13,985 bases of DNA from Bacteroidota bacterium (lineage in GTDB: Bacteria > Bacteroidota > Bacteroidia > NS11-12g > UBA955), in contig SXYY01000035.1 in assembly GCA_005788145.1 (NCBI GenBank), positions 1 through 13,985 of the forward strand, given 5' to 3'. Positions 7,890 to 13,985 of the stretch are shown here, piece after piece. Under the pieces are notes generated by a model. The model did not search any database, had not been told where the DNA came from, and saw only the letters and a list, made by a program, of their open reading frames with translations. Position 1 is the first letter of the stretch, and every line of letters starts with the position of its first letter. A program made the translations under genes and the position numbers.

Positions 7890-8227
7890 TAGTCTTCGTC
7901 CTCAATCGATGATTTGCGGGGATCTTCTTCTTCCTCTTCCTCTTCTTCAGCCTCCTCTTCTTCCTCGTCAACGCCCTTCGATTTGGTGGATGTACGAATC
8001 AATGCATCCAAATCTTCCTCCGTTAAAATCTCCTTGGCACGGGTGCTCAACTTCACCAAGTAACTTGTTTCGTCGGTCTCCAGACGCACTGCAGTTACGA
8101 TTTCCCCTTTCGAATTGGGATAACGCACAGTTTTACCCGTAACCCCTGTTGGATAGGTTTCGTCGAATAGGTCTAGCAACTCGGCTGACAGCTTAATGTA
8201 CTCAATGACAACTTTTGGCTTGTCCAT
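7889..8227 (-). CDS. Small conserved Bacteroidota protein with acidic C-terminal tail
   Basis: A 112-residue cytoplasmic protein. Residues 1-65 form a small folded region, with VVIEYIKLSAELLDLF, YPNSKGEIVTAVRLETDETSYLVKLS and predicted helix-strand alternation. Residues 66-80 look helical, and 87-101 are almost all Glu, followed by a short charged end. From memory, similar short acidic-tailed proteins occur across Bacteroidota and are sometimes labelled 'DNA primase' in databases; nothing here resembles a primase catalytic domain, so I do not use that name. The acidic tail could bind basic proteins or mimic nucleic acid; that is inference. Its stop overlaps the apaG start by one base, so it is first in a two-gene coupled unit. 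No clear TAnnTTTG lies upstream. Confidence 0.75.
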   Translation of the reverse strand: MDKPKVVIEYIKLSAELLDLFDETYPTGVTGKTVRYPNSKGEIVTAVRLETDETSYLVKLSTRAKEILTEEDLDALIRTSTKSKGVDEEEEEAEEEEEEEEDPRKSSIEDED

Positions 8228-8512
8228 CTCTTAAAATTTTATCCAAAAAAACAACAGAAATCCCTTGTATGTTCATGGGTTTTACACATTTTTTTCTACA
8301 TGTTTCCAATTTCAGGACACCCAACAACGAAGGACGTCAAAAATCAAGGTAAAATACTAAAAAACAATGACTTAACACTCGCTTTCTGCAGTAAATAACT
8401 GCTTCAAACCAGCTACATGCCGTTGGTAAAGGCTATTTTCAGTGAACTTTTACACCGCCCACCAATCCACTTGGCTTGGTGATGATTCCATAAAATGCCT
8501 CGGAGCCGACAA
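8228..8512. other. Intergenic region with no supported gene
   Basis: AT-rich spacer between the 3' end of rho and the 5' end of the acidic-tail gene, both on the minus strand. It should hold the promoter of the acidic-tail/apaG unit, but I find no exact TAnnTTTG. A hairpin of 8 paired bases with one G-A mismatch (CACCAATCC at 8460-8468 with GGCTTGGTG at 8473-8481) lies 32 bp past the rho stop. It has no T-run in the minus direction, so it is at best a weak terminator or a 3' stabilising stem. Short ORFs here (under 30 codons) have no support. Confidence 0.5.
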
Positions 8513-10252
8513 TTATCGATTCATACTAACCAAAAACTCGTTGTTGTCTTTGGTGTTTTGCATGTATTTCAAGAAGGTATTCATGGCCTCTTCAGGGTTC
8601 ATATCCGCCAAATGATTCCGCAATACCCACATTCTTTGGTTGGTGACTTTGTCGACCAGAAGATCATCCCTCCGCGTGCTTGAACTCAATATATCGATGG
8701 AAGGGAAAATGCGTTTGTTCGACAGCTTGCGATCCAACTGCAATTCCATGTTACCGGTACCTTTGAATTCTTCAAAGATTACCTCGTCCATTTTCGAACC
8801 CGTATCGGTCAATGCGGTTGCAATGATCGTCAAAGATCCTCCACCCTCAATGTTACGGGCCGCACCGAAGAAACGCTTGGGTTTGTGAAGGGCATTGGCA
8901 TCGACACCTCCCGACAAAATCTTACCGGAGGCGGGCTGTACAGTGTTGAATGCACGGGCCAAACGGGTGATAGAATCGAGCAGAATCACAACATCATGTC
9001 CACACTCAACCAATCTTTTGGCTTTTTCAAGCACCATATTGGTCAATTTTACGTGCTTATCGGCGGGTTCATCAAAGGTAGATGCAACCACTTCAGCTCG
9101 AACGCTGCGGGCCATATCGGTTACTTCCTCCGGACGTTCATCGATCAACAAAATGATCATATACACCTCAGGGTGATTCTTCGCAATGGCGTTGGCGATG
9201 CCTTTCAGCAACCAAGTTTTACCCGTTTTGGGCTGAGCCACGATCAAACCACGCTGTCCTTTTCCGATGGGCGATATCAAATCGATGATTCGGTTGGGGT
9301 AATTTGAGGCACTATCACAAAGATTCAATTTCTCATCGGGAAACAAGGGCGTCAAATGCTCAAAGGCCACCCGATCGCGAACTTCTTCGGGTGTTCTACC
9401 ATTGACACTTTCAATTTTTACCAAACAGAAGTACTTTTCATTTTCTTTGGGCGGACGAATACTTCCGCGCACGGTATCTCCGGTTTTCAGACCATTTTGC
9501 TTGATCATGAAGCCTGGGATATATACGTCATCAGGAGACGCTACGTAATTGTAATCAGGAGAACGCAAAAATCCATATCCATCGGGCACGGTTTCCAATA
9601 CACCTTGGGTACTGACAACACCTTCCATTTCGGTAAAGAGTGCCAATGCTTCTCTGCGACGTTTTTCCTCGGGTGTAAGCGCCGGCTCGGCTTTTTGGAC
9701 TGGAGCCGATTCACGCGTTTCCGATACTTCTCTATTTTCACGGGGCTCACGGTTTTCGCGAGACTCTCGGTTTTCTCGAGACTCTCGGTTTTCTCGTGGT
9801 TCCCTTTGTTCGCGGGGTTCGCGGGGTTGATTTTCTCTTGGCTCACGGGGATTTCGGGCATTGTTGCCTTCAGTTCCTTGACGGGGATTTCGCGGCTCTG
9901 CGCCTTCACCTCCTCTGTGACGCTCAAAAGGCTGGGGCTTCAGCGAGGGCGATGCCTCAAAGGTTGTTGTCTCGGCTTCATCTCCGAGTGGTTTTCGGGG
10001 TCTGCGACCACGACGATCACCACCCTCGCTGCCCTCATTTTCTTCTGCAGTTCCTTTGCGCTCAGCCACATTGTTGTTGGCGGAAACCACCGGGGCTTCT
10101 TTATCCGCAGACAAGGTGGTAGCAGCCGTCATTTCAATGGCTGCAATCAATTCGCCTTTTTTCAGTTTGGCGCTGTTTTCAATCTGAAGGTTGTCCGCAA
10201 GGGTACGCAAATCACCCACACTCATTTTAGAGAAATCCGGTCTATCGGCCAT
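8513..10252 (-). CDS. rho: Transcription termination factor Rho with long disordered N-terminal insert
   Basis: A 579-residue protein, about 160 longer than E. coli Rho. Residues 1-45 are the Rho N-terminal SAP-like helical domain (VGDLRTLADNLQIENSAKLKK). Residues about 50-195 are a low-complexity insert rich in Arg, Glu, Pro and Asn. Residues 205-300 are the cold-shock-like RNA-binding domain (DGYGFLRSPDYNYVASPDDVYI). The ATPase core follows: Walker A QPKTGKT (340-346), the catalytic Glu in LLIDERPEEV (E372), Walker B VVILLDSITR (421-430), the Q-loop region LSGGVDANALHKPKRFFGAARN and the R-loop region GTGNMELQLDRKL. It is a hexameric RNA helicase that ends transcription. The gene is monocistronic by spacing; I see no exact -7 element in the 140 bp upstream. 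The ATG at 10252 gives the intact N domain. Confidence 0.98.
   Translation of the reverse strand: MADRPDFSKMSVGDLRTLADNLQIENSAKLKKGELIAAIEMTAATTLSADKEAPVVSANNNVAERKGTAEENEGSEGGDRRGRRPRKPLGDEAETTTFEASPSLKPQPFERHRGGEGAEPRNPRQGTEGNNARNPREPRENQPREPREQREPRENRESRENRESRENREPRENREVSETRESAPVQKAEPALTPEEKRRREALALFTEMEGVVSTQGVLETVPDGYGFLRSPDYNYVASPDDVYIPGFMIKQNGLKTGDTVRGSIRPPKENEKYFCLVKIESVNGRTPEEVRDRVAFEHLTPLFPDEKLNLCDSASNYPNRIIDLISPIGKGQRGLIVAQPKTGKTWLLKGIANAIAKNHPEVYMIILLIDERPEEVTDMARSVRAEVVASTFDEPADKHVKLTNMVLEKAKRLVECGHDVVILLDSITRLARAFNTVQPASGKILSGGVDANALHKPKRFFGAARNIEGGGSLTIIATALTDTGSKMDEVIFEEFKGTGNMELQLDRKLSNKRIFPSIDILSSSTRRDDLLVDKVTNQRMWVLRNHLADMNPEEAMNTFLKYMQNTKDNNEFLVSMNR
9735..9824 (-). repeat. 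18-bp tandem repeats in rho (six-residue REN-RES units)
   Basis: Five consecutive 18-bp units run at 9735-9752, 9753-9770, 9771-9788, 9789-9806 and 9807-9824. The second and third differ at a single base; the outer copies are more degenerate. They encode hexapeptides of the type R-E-N-R-E-S/P inside the disordered insert of Rho, and more diverged copies of the same pattern continue to about 9847. Near identity at the DNA level points to recent expansion by slippage, and the 18-bp unit keeps the frame. Confidence 0.8.
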
Positions 10253-10392
10253 AAAAATTATTCGTATTCAAAAAAATCTGGTGCAATAAAGTAGAGAAAA
10301 TACCAAGGTTTGCTGAAGCGCAAATCCAAACTATGTTGCAATAATAAGCTAAATTTCTGAAGCAAAAAAATTATTTGCCTCAAAACAGCGTG

Positions 10393-11094
10393 TTAGCCAT
10401 CGTATTGCTCAAAAAAATACTGCCTGCGTGTTAATCCAAGGTCCTTCAATTGTTGCCGGGCTTCTTTGCACATTGCATCCCAACCACAGACGTAAACATG
10501 TGCTTGCGGATTCTTGATCACCCAATCGCGGTAGTGCGCATGTACGTATCCCGATTGCATATCTACATCCGCTTCGTTGGGTCTGCTCAACACGGGCAGG
10601 TAATGAAACCGCGGCGTGGACTCTGTCAATTGCAGCCATTCCGTGTGACCAAGTACATCCTCTCGATGGCGGTTGCCCATCACCAAAACCACATGGCTTC
10701 CATCCTGCTGCTGCAGACACTCGTGTATCATCGAACGAAATGGGGCGACACCCGTGCCAGTGCACACAAATACAACCACTTGCTGCAACGATGCATCGCG
10801 CAAGACAAAACCTCCCTGAGGCTCGGAAACTTCTAATTGAGCACCCACCACCATTTGAAACAACTGGGGCGTTACCCTACCCGATTCGTTGAGGGCAATC
10901 CACAAAACCAATTGATCGGTTTCACCTGCGCTGTCATTGGCTATCGAATAACTCCGCTGGATTTGATCACCGCCTACGTTGATGGTCATCACCACAAACT
11001 GGCCTGCAGAAAAAGAAACAGTCTGGGGCAGTTGCAACACGAATTCCTTGACGCGGGGCGACAAAGAACGAATTGCGGCAATTGTGGCGATCAT
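10393..11094 (-). CDS. Ferredoxin-NADP+ reductase-like FAD/NAD(P)-binding oxidoreductase
   Basis: A 233-residue protein of the FNR superfamily containing only the FAD and NAD(P) domains. The FAD-binding barrel carries AGQFVVMTI (30-38) and RSYS (47-50); the dinucleotide domain carries CTGTGVAPFRSM (111-122), VMGNRHREDVLG (138-149), YVCGWDAMCKEA (201-212) and the C-terminal FFEQYDG. It has no 2Fe-2S or haem domain, so it probably passes electrons between NAD(P)H and a separate small carrier. The start was set at the ATG (11092-11094): an in-frame GTG two codons upstream lies inside a perfect -7 element and is therefore unlikely. It is divergent from the exported protein gene at 11143. Partner and substrate unknown. 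Confidence 0.88.
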   Translation of the reverse strand: MIATIAAIRSLSPRVKEFVLQLPQTVSFSAGQFVVMTINVGGDQIQRSYSIANDSAGETDQLVLWIALNESGRVTPQLFQMVVGAQLEVSEPQGGFVLRDASLQQVVVFVCTGTGVAPFRSMIHECLQQQDGSHVVLVMGNRHREDVLGHTEWLQLTESTPRFHYLPVLSRPNEADVDMQSGYVHAHYRDWVIKNPQAHVYVCGWDAMCKEARQQLKDLGLTRRQYFFEQYDG

Positions 11095-11099
11095 GGGCA

Positions 11100-11107
11100 C
11101 AAAATTA
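11100..11107 (-). promoter_or_regulatory. -7 promoter element (TAATTTTG) of the FNR-like gene
   Basis: On the minus strand TAATTTTG is an exact TAnnTTTG match, ending 5 bp before the ATG at 11094. The implied transcript start is at the start codon or within a base or two, giving an almost leaderless mRNA. No TTG is seen at the expected -33 spacing. Confidence 0.5.
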
Positions 11108-11121
11108 GGGCTTTAATATCT

Positions 11122-11129
11122 TATCTTTG
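11122..11129 (+). promoter_or_regulatory. -7 promoter element (TATCTTTG) of the exported-protein operon
   Basis: TATCTTTG is an exact TAnnTTTG match on the plus strand, 13 bp before the ATG at 11143, so the 5' leader should be under about 10 nt. It lies 14 bp from the opposing -7 element of the FNR-like gene. A -33 TTG is not evident. Confidence 0.55.
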
Positions 11130-11142
11130 GGATATTATTGAC

Positions 11143-12402
11143 ATGGTAAGGACAGCGATTTTATGTATCATTTTCTTTTTGGTACATCTCGGAAAGGCAG
11201 AGCAATTGCTCATTCCCATGGACGAATCTCAGAAGAATCATCTAAAATCGTATGGCCTTGCCTTTTGGCTGCTGAAGCAACAACAAGAGGTTCAATGGCT
11301 ACTGAATTACCAAGGCGGAAGCTTTATGTTCAACTACTCCGCGGCCGCCGAGAAGGAGTGTAAGGTTCGGGGCATCACCTACGAAACCATCACAGACGGG
11401 GCTGCCAACGCAATTATCACCGAAATTCAAAATCCCAGCGCCAACATGAATGTGGTAAAACTGCTGAATGCCCCCAAAATTGCAGTGTATTCGCCGAAGA
11501 CCAAACAACCATGGGATGATGCGGTTACGTTGGTATTGACTTATGCGGAGATTCCTTACGATATCGTTTTCGATGACGAAGTGTTGGGCGGAAAATTGCT
11601 CGAATACGATTGGCTGCACCTACACCACGAGGATTTCACGGGTCAGTTTGGAAAATTCTATTCCAGCTACCACTCTGCCCCTTGGTATGTGGCGGAGGTG
11701 GAAGAAGCCGAAGCCATGGCCAAAAAACACGGCTTTGGATCTGCCCGCGAGCTCAAGCGAGCGGTGGTTTTCAAAATCCGTGACTTCATGTTGGGGGGTG
11801 GATTTTTGTTTGCCATGTGCAGTGCCACGGATACGTATGACATCGCCATGGCGGCCGCTGAGACAGACATTTGTGAATCGATGTTCGATGGCACACCCGC
11901 CGATGGCAGGGCCCAAGAAAAATTGGATTATGAGAAATGCATCGCCTTCAAGGATTTCACACTGATTGAAGACCCGATGTATTATGAATTCAGCAACATC
12001 GATGTAGACCCTGTTCAACGCCGCGTGCGGGAAGAGGAAGACCTATTCACACTGTTCGATTATTCGGCCAAATGGGATTTGATTCCAAGTATATTGTGTC
12101 AGAACCACACACGAACCATCAAAGGTTTCATGGGACAGACAACCGCTTACAGGGGACAACTGGTTCGTTCCGATGTCTTGGTGATGGGCGAAAACGCGCT
12201 GCTTAACGAGGCGCGATACATCCACGGAGAGTTGGGAAAAGGCACTTGGACGTTTTTCGGCGGACATGACCCGGAAGACTATCAGCACTTTGTGGGTGAA
12301 CCGCCAACGGATTTGAATTTGCATCCCAACAGTCCGGGTTACCGACTAATCTTGAACAACATTTTGTTTCCATCGGCCCAAAAAGCCAAGCAAAAAACAT
12401 AA
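11143..12402 (+). CDS. Exported protein of the Bacteroidota family often labelled 'asparagine synthetase B'
   Basis: A 419-residue protein with an N-terminal signal peptide (hydrophobic AILCIIFFLVHLG, cleavage near residue 19), so it acts in the periplasm or at the envelope. Strong internal motifs include LIPMDESQKNHLKSYGLA (23-40), WLLNYQGGSF (52-61), LHLHHEDFTGQFGKFY (158-173), GGGFLFAMCSATD (218-230), GFMGQTTAYR (328-337) and GGHDPEDYQH (373-382). I recognise it as a family conserved in Bacteroidota that databases often call asparagine synthetase B. It shows no N-terminal catalytic Cys2 glutaminase and no SGGxDS pyrophosphatase loop, so that name looks wrong. Cys226 between strand-like FLFAM and a turn resembles the nucleophile elbow of class-I amidotransferase-like folds; this is inference. 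The start was moved to the ATG at 11143 because upstream codons run antisense through the FNR-like gene. It precedes the GT39-like gene by 3 bp. Confidence 0.8.
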   Translation: MVRTAILCIIFFLVHLGKAEQLLIPMDESQKNHLKSYGLAFWLLKQQQEVQWLLNYQGGSFMFNYSAAAEKECKVRGITYETITDGAANAIITEIQNPSANMNVVKLLNAPKIAVYSPKTKQPWDDAVTLVLTYAEIPYDIVFDDEVLGGKLLEYDWLHLHHEDFTGQFGKFYSSYHSAPWYVAEVEEAEAMAKKHGFGSARELKRAVVFKIRDFMLGGGFLFAMCSATDTYDIAMAAAETDICESMFDGTPADGRAQEKLDYEKCIAFKDFTLIEDPMYYEFSNIDVDPVQRRVREEEDLFTLFDYSAKWDLIPSILCQNHTRTIKGFMGQTTAYRGQLVRSDVLVMGENALLNEARYIHGELGKGTWTFFGGHDPEDYQHFVGEPPTDLNLHPNSPGYRLILNNILFPSAQKAKQKT

Positions 12403-12405
12403 CCC

Positions 12406-13985
12406 ATGATTTTTTCGCGGTTCAGGGCTTCGTTTTCACAGGCTCCCCAATGGTTTCAATGGGGCTGGGCGATGGTGGCGTTGGGCATTCTGCTGCTGAG
12501 ATTTTGGGATCTTCAGGACTATGCTTGGGGTTACGATGAATTGAGTGCGGTTTTCAGGGCGATGCAGGCCAAGGATTGGCAAGCGCATTTGCACCAGGGG
12601 GTGGCGGTTGACGGACATCCAGCGGGTTTACAGACCTTGATTTGGTTTTGGATAAGCGCCAATGGCGCGGATGTGTTTATCCCCAGGTTGTTTACCTCTG
12701 TTGTTTCGGTGGGTGTCTTGTGGCAATTACACGGCATGGCGAAGCGACATTTTCATGTAGAGGCCGCCTATTGGGCTGTTTGTTTGATCGGATTGATGTG
12801 GTGGCAAGCTGGGATGGCTATATGGATAAGGCCTTACATTTTTGCGTTACCTTTTGTATTGTGGTCTTGGGATTTGGTATTGGGATTATTGCATCACAGG
12901 GATAATGGCGGACATGTTTTATTGCCCGAGCGATGGGGCTGGTTCGCGGTCAAGTTAGGCGGCGCCCTGGCGGGCGCCGCCTACATCCATTATTTCGCCG
13001 GCCTCACTGCCGGCGCATCCTTCATCGCCCTATTACTCCTACAACCAAAAATCAAACCCAACCCCTCAGAACATACCCAAGGCCTCCACCCCTCCTACAT
13101 CCTGTTCCTCCCCGTAACGGTTGCTTTCCTCCTTTACTTGCCCCATTTACCACTCACCTTCGCCCAGTTTCAGCTCGGCGGACTCGGTTGGCTCAATGCC
13201 CCAACGCCCAAATTCCTTTGGCAATTTCTGCAACATGCCACGGGCAACTCACCGGCCATACTGTTGCTATTCACGGGAGTCCTCGTTTACGCCATACAAT
13301 ACCACATTAGAATCGCCTACCTACCCAAGCCTGCCTCATTCAAACGCATCCTCCAACAACCCACCATCCTGCTCACATTGGGCTTTCTGCTGGTCTTCGC
13401 CTTCGGCTATATCTATTCCGTGGTTCGCGCGCCCATCCTTCAAAACAATGCCCTTTACTTCTCCTTCCCCTTGATTATCCTTGTGGCAGCATCCGGCATC
13501 ACCACCCTGCGTAACCAATTGGGCGATACCCAAAACGGCATCAATCGCTTTGAAAAAAACACACGACCTTTTGCCATCCTCCTGCCCGCCCTACTGCTTT
13601 TCAATACCCTTTACCAAAAACAATTTCTTACCCTTGAGCGCAAAGGATCTCACCACCGCATCGTGGAGCAGTCGCTCCAATTCGCAGAAAATCAAACCCA
13701 ATCGCAACGTGAACGGGGAACTAACAGCGATTTACGCATCTGGCTCGACGGTCCGGCCGACAACTACCAATTCCACAAAGGCCAAACCTTATACAAACAC
13801 AAAAATTCGTCGATTCCCCCAACGGTATATTTTGAATCGGCTGGACCTACCCTCCCCTTCATCGCCCAGCAACTCCAATCGCTCAAGCCGGGCGCTCAGG
13901 TATTTTTGGGACTTCAATCGGGCAGTCAACCATGGCTCTTACCATTGATTGAATCGCATTTCAACCATACTTCGCGGTACCAAGA
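12406..13985 (+). CDS. GT39-like (GT-C fold) membrane glycosyltransferase, 3' end cut by window edge
   Basis: The frame opened by the ATG at 12406 has no stop to the right edge (526 codons), so the gene is partial. Hydrophobic membrane segments alternate with loops. GT-C landmarks of the GT39/ArnT-like group are visible: WGYDELSAVF (41-50, with the Asp-Glu of the first periplasmic loop that serves catalysis in this fold), VDGHPAGL (68-75, the family DxHPP region), IRPYIF (141-146) and IHYFAGL (194-200). Such enzymes move sugars from polyprenyl-phosphate donors to acceptors outside the membrane; donor and acceptor are unknown. It follows the exported-protein gene by 3 bp and is probably co-transcribed. 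Codon usage and base skew change sharply at about codon 184. Closed ORFs in other frames of the C-rich half are shadows. Confidence 0.85.
   Translation, partial: MIFSRFRASFSQAPQWFQWGWAMVALGILLLRFWDLQDYAWGYDELSAVFRAMQAKDWQAHLHQGVAVDGHPAGLQTLIWFWISANGADVFIPRLFTSVVSVGVLWQLHGMAKRHFHVEAAYWAVCLIGLMWWQAGMAIWIRPYIFALPFVLWSWDLVLGLLHHRDNGGHVLLPERWGWFAVKLGGALAGAAYIHYFAGLTAGASFIALLLLQPKIKPNPSEHTQGLHPSYILFLPVTVAFLLYLPHLPLTFAQFQLGGLGWLNAPTPKFLWQFLQHATGNSPAILLLFTGVLVYAIQYHIRIAYLPKPASFKRILQQPTILLTLGFLLVFAFGYIYSVVRAPILQNNALYFSFPLIILVAASGITTLRNQLGDTQNGINRFEKNTRPFAILLPALLLFNTLYQKQFLTLERKGSHHRIVEQSLQFAENQTQSQRERGTNSDLRIWLDGPADNYQFHKGQTLYKHKNSSIPPTVYFESAGPTLPFIAQQLQSLKPGAQVFLGLQSGSQPWLLPLIESHFNHTSRYQ
12956..12983. 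repeat. 11-bp perfect inverted repeat inside the GT39-like gene
   Basis: TAGGCGGCGCC (12956-12966) and GGCGCCGCCTA (12973-12983) are perfect reverse complements separated by CTGGCG. The hairpin would be very stable. It lies within coding sequence (residues 184-193, Leu-Gly-Gly-Ala-Leu-Ala-Gly-Ala-Ala-Tyr) and coincides with the point where the gene changes base skew and leucine codon choice. There is no T-run on either side, so it is not a normal intrinsic terminator. Confidence 0.85.

Noticed and set aside
8269..8352. A 27-codon plus-strand ORF in the spacer between rho and the acidic-tail gene
   Set aside because: No motif, no promoter match and unremarkable composition; ORFs of this size are expected by chance.
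8460..8481. Hairpin downstream of rho as a terminator
   Set aside because: The stem has a mismatch and there is no T-run in the direction of rho transcription; it is mentioned only within the intergenic entry.
9356..10294. A 312-codon open frame on the plus strand, antisense to the 5' part of rho
   Set aside because: It lies opposite an unmistakable rho gene, and the repetitive Arg/Glu/Pro coding sequence there keeps the other strand free of stops. The translation is a low-complexity Phe/Ser/Arg mix with no domain.
10837..11142. Upstream in-frame extension of the exported-protein gene by 102 codons
   Set aside because: The extension is antisense to the FNR-like gene and would remove the signal peptide from the N terminus. 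The ATG at 11143 follows a perfect -7 element.
12956..12983. The GC-rich hairpin as an intrinsic terminator or attenuator
   Set aside because: No T-run follows on either strand and it lies inside an open coding frame, so termination is not supported. It is kept only as a repeat.
12933..13948. Three closed ORFs (117-155 codons) in other plus-strand frames within the GT39-like gene
   Set aside because: They result from the scarcity of stop codons in C-rich sequence and translate to Pro/Ser/Thr-rich strings without motifs, while the frame from 12406 keeps membrane segments and GT-C motifs.
1..13985. Defence, mobile-element or CRISPR locus
   Set aside because: No transposase, integrase, phage, toxin-antitoxin, nuclease or direct-repeat array was found on either strand.

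Overview
The window is a chromosomal segment of a Bacteroidota bacterium. Four independent signs support this: a type IX secretion (Por) C-terminal sorting domain, a DUF4290 gene directly in front of murA, a Rho factor with a long disordered N-terminal insert, and several exact matches to the Bacteroidota -7 promoter element TAnnTTTG with no recognisable Shine-Dalgarno sites. The genus cannot be told from the sequence. No tRNA, rRNA, CRISPR array, transposase, integrase or phage gene is visible, and most genes look like conserved housekeeping loci.

Layout. 1-1603 (minus): a TetR-type regulator and an ABC1/AarF/UbiB-type kinase that runs off the left edge, translationally coupled by an ATGA overlap. 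1687-3665 (plus): a DUF4290 protein and murA (cell-wall precursor synthesis), 5 bp apart. 3687-5183 (minus): a DUF5723-like secreted or outer-membrane protein, convergent with murA. 5238-6642 (minus): a secreted protein with a type IX sorting domain, with its own -7 element and a strong intrinsic terminator. 6745-7449 (minus): a short-chain dehydrogenase with its own promoter. 7488-8227 (minus): a small acidic-tailed conserved protein coupled to ApaG by a TAATG overlap. 8228-8512: about 285 bp with no supported gene. 8513-10252 (minus): transcription terminator Rho. 10393-11094 (minus): a ferredoxin-NADP+ reductase-like flavoprotein, divergent from 11143-12402 (plus), an exported protein of a family often labelled 'asparagine synthetase B'. 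That gene is followed after 3 bp by a GT39-like membrane glycosyltransferase that runs off the right edge.

No new defence system or mobile system stands out. The points most worth a second look are: (a) an abrupt composition and codon-usage switch inside the GT39-like gene near 12960, coinciding with an 11-bp perfect inverted repeat; (b) the exported 'asparagine synthetase B' family, which shows none of the motifs of that enzyme but has a cysteine in a possible nucleophile setting; (c) Asp in place of the active-site Cys in MurA; (d) a Rho insert built partly from 18-bp tandem repeats; (e) -7 elements so close to start codons that the transcripts should be almost leaderless.
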